A stretch of 64,000 nucleotides of DNA from Aquatica leii. Lineage: Eukaryota > Arthropoda > Insecta > Coleoptera > Lampyridae. The stretch lies in assembly GCA_035610365.1 (NCBI GenBank), contig CM069439.1:4278001-4342000 (forward strand), given 5' to 3'. Shown one piece after another: positions 56,201 to 64,000 of this stretch. The position numbers and the translations under genes are program-made. How positions within the stretch are numbered: position 1 is the stretch's first letter; each line of letters begins with the position of its first letter. Under the pieces are notes generated by a model. It ran no database searches, was not told the DNA's origin, and saw nothing but the letters and a program-made list of their open reading frames with translations.

Positions 56201-59200
56201 ATAGACAACAATTCTACGCGTGTCAAAATTGCTAACATGGTGACAATTTTGACGTCTTCTAACTCGGGACGTTTTGTTACGCTTAACACTAGTAGACGGA
56301 AGCACAGAACTAAAAATATCTGTACTGTCAACTTTTACAAACCGGTTTCTTCACAAAAAAATTAAAAATAAAATTTTGTGTTCGCAAAAAAATTATCAAA
56401 GAGAAAGAGTTGACATAGTTACCAGCATGGTTTAGATATAGTTGTTCTGTTGCCACAAAATCAAATTGAAGAAATTATTCCTTCTGAGTGTATTACTTCT
56501 AATGTCACTAAGTATAAATTGATGTATAAAGAAATAACAAGAACACTCAAAATCAAAATCTTGTAGAAAAAAAATGGTATTCAACAAAAAAAAGTTGAAT
56601 CTTTAGCTAAGACTGTGCCGACGTAAAATTTAGAACAATTAAATTTATAAACACTGTATTAGAAAAAAGCGTTAGACACGTGATTACACTTCATACAAAA
56701 TAAAATAAAATAGAAAGTAACTAAATCAAAAAAAGAGAAAAAAATAAAGCAAAATAAAAAAACTACTTAAAAAATAGATAGATTGCAAAAAAATTAAAGC
56801 AAGAGAAAGGAAAATGAAAAATAGAGAAAAATTAGAATAAAATTTTAATCATCTTGACAAAAAAAGTGGAATTAAAACCAAACTAAAAAGAAAACAAAAA
56901 AAAACATATTAATATAAACAAAAATAAGTGAGATAGTGGTAATCAGAAAAAGTAAAAAATGCGAAAAACTATGTAGTAATAAAATAAGTTAAGTGGCATT
57001 GAAAATGAAGAAATAAAAATTAAAAATAAACAATAAACACAAGAATGATAATTTTTTGAAAACGATCCACCCTGAATATCTAGAAAACAAAATTGTGCAA
57101 AATGTCGAAACCGGTCACTGGTTGTAAAAGGGACACTTAATTAGCGTAGTTTTGACCTGCAGGTGCATCCCCTTCGTCGGAGCTGCAGCCCTTAAAATAT
57201 GAAATGGAAAAAAGGTTAAAAATTTATTTTTTAGAAGCTATTTTTAACTGCTGTTTAACTGTGTAATAGTTTCGTATTTCTGCGAGTGAATCTTTATCTG
57301 TTGCTATCAAGTATTTTCAGATATAAAAATTGTTTCTTATGCATTGAGAATTATTCAGTTTTAAAGTAAAACTGCACACGTTCGGGTGAAAATGTGCTCA
57401 ATTGCTAAAAGAGTTGGCATGGTTTTTATTTATGGGTTCTAAAACAAATGTGCTAGAGTCACGGCAAGGGTTTTGATAATAGGCATTTAGATAAGCATTT
57501 GAGCTACAAATACGTTACAGAACTTGTACAAAAATTCACAGAAACAAGATCGGTAGTAAATAAGAAAAGACATGGTAACAGAGTGGTAAGTGAAATGACT
57601 CAAATTGAGGTAATAGGCCGTATTACTGTTAATCCCACAAACTCTTTGCGCCGGACTGCTGAAGCTGCCGGGTTTTCATATTCATCAGTTCGTAAAGTGA
57701 CAAAAATTCATAAATTCTATCTTTATAAAATAAAAATTAGCCAAGAGCTTGCTGAAGATGATTACGACAGACGAATAGATTTTGTAAGACTATGTCAAAT
57801 TTAGTCACTGTAAACCCAAACTTTGCAAACATATCTATTACTGTTAATAAACACAATGTGCGTTACTGCAGCGATGAGAACCTTCACTTTTTCAGAGGCC
57901 ATACTCAAGTTCTACAAAAACTGAATGTTTGGACAGGGATTTTTGGGGATGCTGTAATTGGACCCATATTCATAAATGAAACACTAACTGGTAACATTTA
58001 CTTGAACATGTTAGAAAACATTTTAGATCCTTTAATAATCGTAGCAATAGAGAAGCAGCAAGATTTAGAAGGAAATCAAATGTTGAATGAAAACAAGATC
58101 TTTTTTCAAAAAGATGACGTTCCACCACATTATGCCTTAAACGTTCGTAATTGACTTAACAACCGAGCAAAACCGTGCTCATTTCAAGCATCTGTTCCAA
58201 ATTCAACTGTATTAAACAATAGGATTTGTATTTTTAAAGACATTACATTTTTTTATGATTTCATAATCCATGGTTTTTTTACTTATCTATTGACAGTTAA
58301 CTAAATACCTGAAGCTAAACTCTTAACAGGGGTTCAAACATTAGTTTAATCAAAGCATCAATGTTTTGATTCCCAAGCGTTGATTTTGCTAACAAAAACA
58401 TGAACGACGAAATAAAAACAACTACATAGCCAAAAAAAGAATAAATAGACCTTTTAAACAATCAACTTTTTAACCCTTTGTTCAATTTGAGATATTTGAA
58501 GAGGCTGTTGCCCCAACCAAGGGAGTTATCCTATACTAATTAAGTGTTCTCCTCACAACCAAAATTGATCGGTTTTGGCATTTTGCACATAACATTTTTG
58601 CTTTATAGATTTTTAGGGTAGATTATTTTCAAAAAATCAAGTATATAACAAGAAATAATTAATTTTATTGAAAAAGTGAGAGATAAACAAAAAAAAAACT
58701 AAATAAAAAAATGAGAAAAATGATTTTTCAGAATGTGGCAAAAATATAAAGTCAAGATAAGTAATTTTAAAAGTATGCAAAAAAAGATAAGATTACAATC
58801 AATTTGACTTAAAAAATAAATAAATAAATAAATAAATAAATAGAAAGTAAAACATGATAAACAAAAATAAAACAAAATTATTACTCGAGTAAAAAAAGAG
58901 TGGATAAAAACAGAAAAGTGAGAAGGAAAAAAATAGTAAAAAAATACAAAAATAAAAAGTGAAGAGTTACGAAAATAGTAGCAAAAGACGTATATGCATA
59001 TGTATACATATAATATACATATAATAAAGAAAAAGTCAAAAAATTAAAAAACAAGAAAACTCAACATATAAGAATACACTAAAATAGTATGAAGCAATTA
59101 AATATGAAGTGGAAAAAAAAGAATGTAAGAAAAGCAATAGCTACGTAGAAAGTGTATCTAATTATTCTAAATAAACAAAGAAGAAAAAGTTTATACAGCA

Positions 59201-62200
59201 ACGTACCACTTTGAAAATTAAAAAAAATGTTACAGTAGAATACGCAATGGAATAAAGTGGAAAAACCATTTAAATAAGATAAATACAATAACAGTTATAA
59301 AAATGTGAAGTAGAGGATAAAGGAAAAAGTAATAACTAGATTTACACGTAAAAACAAAAATGCAAAAAGTAAATACTGACTGAAAAACAAAAACTAAAAA
59401 TCCATTTGCAAAGAAGAGTATAATATCGTGAAGTATTAAACAAAACGCGGTAAACTGAGCAAAAAAAACAATATTTAAAGAGTACGCAGAAAAACTTTTC
59501 TCACCTTGCTCACTTTGAAAAACAAACTCAATTTGCAAAATCTCATATTTATAAGAAAACACTTATGTTTTATATTTTACTTTTAGCAGATTAAGTAGAA
59601 GAAAATGTGAGAAAGTACAGAATTTTTGCTAAAACGAGGTTTTGTACTGATTGACTAAACCAGTAGAAGCATTGATACCAGAAAAAATTTTCAGCCATAT
59701 TGAAATTTCTTCAATTTAAACTCACTACACTGTGTTTAAATTCTGGATATTGTCAATTAAGCATTTTTATACTCTAAAACCACAAAAGCTTATCGTGTTT
59801 ATTTACGTCAATTTTGTTTATTATTTTTCACATGCCTACATATCTGTAGAGTTGACTATTGAATAGAAAGCTTGAGTTAAATGTATTGAAACGTTCTCAA
59901 ATTCAAGAGCCTTCTCGAAGTTGTTATCCATCTTCTAGAACGTATACCGAAAGATATGGAACACTCGAGAATCGTAGGTCAGTTATTTCCGTAATGCGAA
60001 GACTGCAGTGTTAAAAAAATTATTCAAGTCTAAATAAATAAGTCGTTAACGCGTGTTATAAATACATCTACGAATTACGTGACTTTGGTGTAAACAAGTG
60101 TGTAAAGCTATCCGCGGACTTTATCTTATCTTCGTGTAAGTGATATAAATTAGTGTAAATGTTTTTATTAAATATTATTAGATTTAATTAGTTCGGTTAA
60201 TTTAAAAGTGTACATATTTTTAGTATAAGTAAAAATATTTTTAGTAGTTTAAATAAATTAGTTTTAATAATAAAATTCGTTATAGTATTTTAACGGTAAT
60301 TTTTAAATATTAGACTCAATTAAACAGCGATCATTTTTGATTTCCAAACGATCTTATAGATCAACGCCGACTTTCTATTACATCTAAATAAAAACATTAA
60401 TCTGAATGCTAGTTATGATAAAGGTTTTCAACAATAAATCATTTGATGAAAACTGTGGAAGCTAAATTAACATAATAGTAATGACAAAATGTAACAAAAC
60501 ATTAAAAAAAAATACAAATCAAAAATGAGTTATTTACTTACCAGTGGGCGAAGGTTCGGATGATATAGTACATGACCATTATTGTTTACAATAAAAGAGT
60601 AGCCGTTAACTCCTAACTGTAAGAGTTAAAGTTAGAGTCAAATAATACATAATTTTATTAGACGATACCTTGTATGGTGGTACCAGTTTAATAATTTGAT
60701 CGATAGAAACGTCCGTGCCTACTACACCCAAAAGATTAGCAACTCGCACCTAAAAAATCAAATTATTTAAATCATCGATCGAAAATAAGTCACTTACTGA
60801 ATGATTTCTTCGATCAAATACTGGGGCAGTAACGGTTGTCATTAATTGACCTTTTCTTTCATTTGATAGACTATCCGCCTAAAACTCTAAATTAATACGT
60901 TTTTTTTGTAGTTTTAAAAGACTTACTTTACCACCCACGTAAACTGGAGTCCACTGAATAGGATGATCGTTCTGGTACATTACCATGGGTCTAGCCATGA
61001 CTTCAATATAATGCAAAATACTTTTTTCGACATCTCCAAAATTAGATACACGCGTATAGTACCCTAAATAATTATTGAATTAAGTTAAATTTAAAACAAA
61101 CTGTAATTGATACCTTTATTGCTGCAGGCCATAGTTTGCATTTCATTAGAGCTACTAGAATCGCCTATCAAATACGTAAATACTCTGACTGGTCTGTGGG
61201 GCCAATTATACATTTTAAAAATTTCACGGTATGTAGAAGGTGGTCCGTCACTTATTAGCATAATAGCTTGGTTACATTGTGAGCCCATATTATGTTGGTT
61301 ATACTAAAACATAAAAACATCAGTGTTAACCTATATGGTTACGTTATGGATTACCTTATGAAGTATGTCAAAAGCTGTAGTCAAAGCAGAGGTAAAATTG
61401 GCTATGTTTTCTGCTTTTAAAGTTCCTAATGAGTCTTTTAGACGTCTAATATTTTCGTTATTAGCCTAAAACAAACGTTGTGTTCTAATCGCTGTGTCAA
61501 AGTTAGGCATATGTTGCTTATGAGGCCTAGTTTAAAGTGTATCAGACAAGCAACATTTAAATGTATCTAGTCTAAGTTGAATATCTAGATACGTTACTAT
61601 TAAAGAAATGGTTAAGATTACCTGTAATAAAACATCCTTGTAACAAGGAATTGTCTCTTCTGTGTAATCAGAAAATTTAAATACATTTACAAAATCATTG
61701 TCAGAAAGGGTATCTAAAATTGTTTCAGCAATTGCTCTAGCAAGTATTGCACGTTTTCCAGTCATTGATCCTGAGTTATCGATAAGAACAACTACGTCTT
61801 TAGGAGATGTTGCAGCGTTTACATACCAGGCAGATCTACGAAAATCGTAAACATTTTTGCTATTTCTTGGTCTTTGCCAAACTGACGACATTTCTTCTGG
61901 AGGCCAGGCGATTGCTGAAAATACGTGTATAAAATCATCCTACCTTAACATAAAAAATTTACCTGGATATCTTCTTAAAAATCCAGTCGAACTACCAAAA
62001 AATTGCCAAGATAATGAAGGATCTCCTTCGTAATTGCTTACAAATAGTGGGTCTAAGTGCTCGGACCAATGTATAGCGTTAAGCACGTTTAGATCTAAAA
62101 ATCACGATGATTTAAGTTCAAAATTTTCTTTAACTTACTCTTCTCGCTTGTATCTGGAGGCATGAGAATAGAACTAAGACTAACGTTAACCGGTAGGTGA

Positions 62201-62578
62201 TCAAAATGGGGGTTTGGAGTGAGCAAAATTTCTCTTGTTCCTTCCGTCGGTTTACCATCAGGACCAAAAACGTTAAGCTTTTTTGCGTTGTAATATTTAA
62301 ATGGTTGACCGTTATCACTTTGGGGTGTTAAAGCGGCTTGTTCAGCTGAATCCATTATCCGCTGAAACGTAAAATCAAATAGTTTTAGAACGTTTTTAAT
62401 GAATAAATTACTGAATAATTTATCGTGTTTTAAAATGTATTTATGATGTTAATTATAGTGTACGTACCAATACGGCGCTCATTTTAAAATCCATCATATT
62501 TTTTACTTCGTACGCCATTTCTCGTAGCAAAATTAGACCGTCTTTTCTAACAACATCTATATCTACGTCGTGGTATTT
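50147..62578 (-). CDS. Voltage-gated calcium channel alpha2-delta subunit (alpha2-delta-3 / straightjacket class)
   Basis: An extracellular, GPI- or membrane-anchored auxiliary subunit that aids trafficking of Cav channels to synapses. I rebuilt 22 coding exons on the minus strand: 62578-62468, 62361-62139, 62094-61963, 61914-61622, 61465-61355, 61303-61114, 61063-60927, 60878-60798, 60749-60669, 60616-60542, 54891-54772, 54724-54653, 54600-54459, 54410-54192, 54137-54041, 53199-53098, 53050-52795, 52746-52498, 52450-52339, 52288-51988, 51933-51738, 50245-50147. They total 3,399 bases, all in phase, ending at TGA. Domain order is VWA_N, VWA, Cache and delta. The first exon(s), with signal peptide, are not in this set and may lie beyond the window. 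Motif order matches the alpha2-delta-3 class best; exact orthology to Drosophila stj is not proven. One 5.65-kb intron (60,541-54,892) hosts transposon remnants. Confidence 0.93.
51738..53199 (-). CDS. alpha2-delta exons 16-21 (second Cache and delta region)
   Basis: They encode GYQMFGLTLSFVATRSGMLR, DETWYKRAVDQHAIEPESFV, SCASDELDCYVLDNNGFIII, TGRFFGEIDGTIMDSL, MKTFALWISKVFLIWLSFTN, and IPHSNLILLVVDTLCPCGS with GLYRKRPQKCINYHPE. The 112-base exon at 52,450-52,339 is the least certain: its donor is the weak GTTGCA. It joins in phase on both sides, and its product fits the expected segment after YDYQ. Confidence 0.88.
54041..54891 (-). CDS. alpha2-delta exons 11-15 (middle region)
   Basis: They encode LEPAYSSVDLTEVELVENEN, LRHDMIDQKEGESELNVKVQ, EGTPFSLGLAIPEGYGMYEL, HPDWVYCEYTGGSASEQIFR and KTLLQSLVLDAMVTEELERR. 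SSVDLTEVE and GTPFSLGLA are diagnostic of the alpha2-delta-3 class. The exon 14 donor was set at TTTTT|GTAAGG, so that a cysteine codon forms across the junction (YF-C-DKTLL). Confidence 0.9.
55360..56335 (-). pseudogene. Tc1-like transposase remnant in alpha2-delta intron
   Basis: The minus-strand text RRPLFFIRGSMIAVRFVDYI then LQTTLLRPI (55,740-55,660), ALMFYRGHPVHRI (near 55,570) and an N-terminal helix-turn-helix-like KTSRVRRRQNCHHVSNFDTR (near 56,270) follow the order of Tc1-type transposases. It is broken by several frameshifts, and no terminal repeats were found. Dead. Confidence 0.65.
56340..57395. other. A-rich intronic sequence
   Basis: The plus strand is strongly A-rich and T-poor from about 56,530 to 57,060. 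No gene or repeat unit was recognised. Confidence 0.5.
57400..58160 (+). pseudogene. IS630/Tc1-mariner-type transposase remnant
   Basis: The plus-strand frame at 57,499-57,804 gives the DNA-binding half (KFTETRSVVNKKRHGNRVVS; NSLRRTAEAAGFSYSSVRKV; KISQELAEDDYDRRIDFVRL). The frame at 57,792-58,154 gives YCSDENLHFFRGHTQVLQKL, NVWTGIFGDAVIGPIFINET and FFQKDDVPPHYALNVRN, where FQ.D..PPHY holds the second catalytic aspartate. The segment with the first aspartate (FSDE) is missing, and the gene stops before the third. Antisense to the host gene, dead. Confidence 0.78.
58200..59840. other. A-rich intronic sequence with AAAT microsatellite
   Basis: The plus strand is purine-rich and T-poor over about 58,660-59,600. 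No coding motif was found; the long minus frames here (59,079-59,562) are F-rich artefacts of the composition. Confidence 0.5.
58814..58842 (+). repeat. (AAAT)n microsatellite
   Basis: About seven uninterrupted AAAT units within an A-rich stretch. Confidence 0.9.
59850..60290 (+). repeat. LTR-like fragment of the gypsy family, with TATA box
   Basis: It shares TAAATAAATAAGTCGTTAAC and GCGTG (60,031-60,055), and the end TTAGTTTTAA...TTCGTTATA, with the candidate LTR at 8,270-8,645. A TATAAATA lies at 60,057-60,064. No internal element sequence adjoins it, so it may be a solo LTR. Target duplications were not found. Confidence 0.45.
60542..61063 (-). CDS. alpha2-delta exons 7-10 (first Cache part)
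   Basis: They encode YYTRVSNFGDVEKSILHYIE, ADSLSNERKGQLMTTVTAPV, VRVANLLGVVGTDVSIDQII and LGVNGYSFIVNNNGHVLYHP. The run GVVGTDV...GYSFIVNNNG.VLYHPNLRP is the Cache signature of alpha2-delta proteins. The last three exons are 81, 81 and 75 bases, all in phase 0. Confidence 0.93.
61114..61914 (-). CDS. alpha2-delta exons 4-6 (VWA domain)
   Basis: The exon at 61,914 encodes YVNAATSPKDVVVLIDNSGS and MTGKRAILARAIAETILDTL. The MIDAS metal site DxSxS (DNSGS) is intact. The next exons give NENIRRLKDSLGTLKAENIA, then NQAIMLISDGPPSTYREIFK (SDG MIDAS aspartate) and PVRVFTYLIGDSSSSNEMQT with ACSNKG. This is a complete VWA fold. Confidence 0.94.
61963..62578 (-). CDS. alpha2-delta exons 1-3 of the recognised set (VWA_N region)
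   Basis: Exon 62,578-62,468 encodes KYHDVDIDVVRKDGLILLRE and MAYEVKNMMDFKMSAVL. Exon 62,361-62,139 encodes RIMDSAEQAALTPQSDNGQP, then FKYYNAKKLN and NPHFDHLPVNVSLSSILMPP, the VWA_N signature. Exon 62,094-61,963 encodes NVLNAIHWSEHLDPLFVSNY and DPSLSWQFFGSSTGFLRRYP. Junction phases are 0, 1 and 1, all consistent. Confidence 0.93.
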
Positions 62579-63871
62579 CTGAAATCAAAATTAAGTTGAT
62601 TTTTACAGTTTTTAATATAATTATATTCATTTATACATCAACTAAACCCAGTTCTTAAATCTGATCAAAGCTAATTCTTTTTTCGATTATAATTTTTTTT
62701 GTATTTTTGCAAAGTATATGTTGTTTTTTAATGTGTTGATATACATATTTAAATATTAAACACAAAATTTAAGTTATGCATTAATCAGAATAGAGGGTCT
62801 GTAATAAAAAAAAATTATCTTATCTGTTAAATAATTTAACCTGCACTTACTATATACAAATGCTACAAAAACACAAAAATTGTTAGATGCCGAGTAACTA
62901 TAGACAGGAATGTAAATCCACAAAATAGAGCAAAAACAATAAGTTTATTCAAAAAAAATTGTTCTGTAATCTATTAACTTTAAAAAGCAAGTTTTCTTTA
63001 TTAAATAATTGTGTATCAGCTAATTTGGTAAATTAAATAAAATTCGATGGTTAGATTCTAAATCAGTAAAAAAATTGTTTTCCCAAAAACAACGTAAAAT
63101 AGTGACATTTTCTTTTTCTAGAGACGAAAACTATTACGTTAGAATAATATTTTTTTAAAACTTAAAATACTACAAAATAAACTCAAACAGAAGCAACAAT
63201 AGAAACACTGCAATAGCAATGCCATTCTTACAACGTTTTGGTTTTAAAAGAAGTAACTAAAAACCTTCTATTCTGCAAAGAAAACAGAAACTAGTTAAAA
63301 AATATAACAAATTCATTATCTTGCACAGATAGTATATAAAAAAACGCAGGTGCCTGCGATAACATTCATATAGTCTACATTATTTAATTTTGGTAATTAC
63401 TCTCAAATAGACACAGTAAACCATATAAAATCGTTATAAATACAAAGAAGAATCTAAGATACCTACACAAAATGTAAAATTAAATTGCGAAACAAAAACA
63501 AAAGATAAGTAATATCAACAAAATTAATAGATAACAAAAAATAAATAAATGAAGCTGAAAATTATTGTAAACACCCAGATCAACAAATATTTAGATATCG
63601 GTAGGTTACAGAAAACACAAATAAATAATTAGAAAGAGTAATTCAAAAGCGTTAAAAAACACAAAACATGAATATAAAAAAAAACAACTAAAAATGAACC
63701 CACACACATAGATGCACAACAAAGAAGAAAGAATAATAAAAACAAACTAATAATAAATAAATAGATAAATAAATGAACTTTCAAAAATAAAAAAAAAACA
63801 GTAAAATCTATACTTAGAAAAATTGATGTAGACAAAAAACACTTTCATACATATATTTCAGAATTACTGAC
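62579..63871. other. Intron upstream of the first recognised alpha2-delta exon
   Basis: AT-rich, with a strong A bias on the plus strand from about 63,200 to 63,830. Nothing coding was recognised. Confidence 0.5.
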
Positions 63872-63914
63872 CAATCGTCCTACTAATCATGTCATACATT
63901 TTTTTAACTGTACC
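63872..63914 (-). CDS. Possible upstream alpha2-delta exon
   Basis: A 43-base stretch between the acceptor ATTTTTTAG and the donor GTCAGT reads TVKKMYDMISRTI. It is near the expected place for an N-terminal exon, but its end phase does not join directly to the exon at 62,578, so a further small exon would be needed. Weak call. Confidence 0.28.
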
Positions 63915-64000
63915 CTAAAAAATAACAGCCAGGATATCATTTAAAAACACCAAAATCGTTTTCAAGAGATGTCGACAATTATAACATAATACAGTAGTCA

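Noticed and set aside
59079..59562. Minus-strand frames that look like membrane proteins
   Set aside because: The phenylalanine and leucine content comes from the A-rich plus strand; no conserved motif.
60057..60530. Heat-shock gene promoter with its own coding gene
   Set aside because: Heat-shock-like sites and a TATA box are present, but no open frame follows, and the sequence matches the LTR-like region at 8.3-8.6 kb.
1..64000. CRISPR arrays, rRNA or tRNA genes
   Set aside because: No regularly spaced short repeats and no cloverleaf or rRNA core sequence were recognised on either strand. A tRNA scan was not possible here.

Overview
This is an AT-rich eukaryotic window, almost certainly from an insect. 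It has short phase-consistent exons with GT/AG junctions, two recognisable animal genes, and many decayed transposons of types common in arthropods. The order cannot be fixed from sequence alone. No bacterial-type operons, CRISPR arrays or rRNA/tRNA genes were recognised.

Two host genes lie on the minus strand. (1) 7,644-18,968: the homologue of Drosophila erect wing (ewg) / vertebrate NRF1, rebuilt here as nine coding exons (about 572 aa). It has the NRF1-type DNA-binding region, a 54-nt microexon, and an 8.4-kb intron filled with a dead Ty3/gypsy element, an arthropod repeat-family pseudogene and a Penelope remnant. (2) 50,147-62,578: an alpha2-delta subunit of voltage-gated calcium channels (closest to the alpha2-delta-3 / straightjacket class), rebuilt as 22 coding exons (about 1,130 codons). 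It covers the VWA_N, VWA (intact DNSGS MIDAS), Cache and C-terminal delta regions and ends in a hydrophobic tail; the signal-peptide exon is not identified.

Around and between them is transposon-rich DNA. 1-1,492 and 26,965-29,794 are two very similar pogo-like elements; the second is complete, with TIRs and TA duplications, and is broken only by one in-frame stop. 3,273-4,847 is an internally deleted Tigger/jerky-like element. 19.6-24.9 kb holds three old direct copies of a 2.2-kb segment, one carrying a 114-bp MITE. 30.3-32.3 kb is a dead LINE. 32.27-37.30 kb is a three-unit tandem array (1.68 kb each) carrying a truncated pogo-type transposase. 37.4-41.1 kb holds Penelope-like ends in inverted orientation; the plus-strand one is split by a compound insertion of two nearly identical hAT elements that share one outer target-site duplication. 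41.4-42.2 kb is another LINE fragment. 42.4-47.0 kb is a second dead copy of the gypsy family, interrupted by a TTF-finger hAT transposase. The large alpha2-delta intron holds Tc1-like and IS630-like remnants and a gypsy-type LTR fragment with heat-shock-element-like motifs.

The most unusual observations are the compound hAT unit with its outer 8-bp duplication, the tandem array of truncated transposase genes, the near-intact pogo family with an internal copy of its terminal motif as a perfect palindrome, and a hammerhead-like motif in the Penelope ends. I found no clear evidence of an entirely new system. Exon borders were read by eye from splice sites and reading phase; transposon calls rest on recognised protein motifs without any database search.
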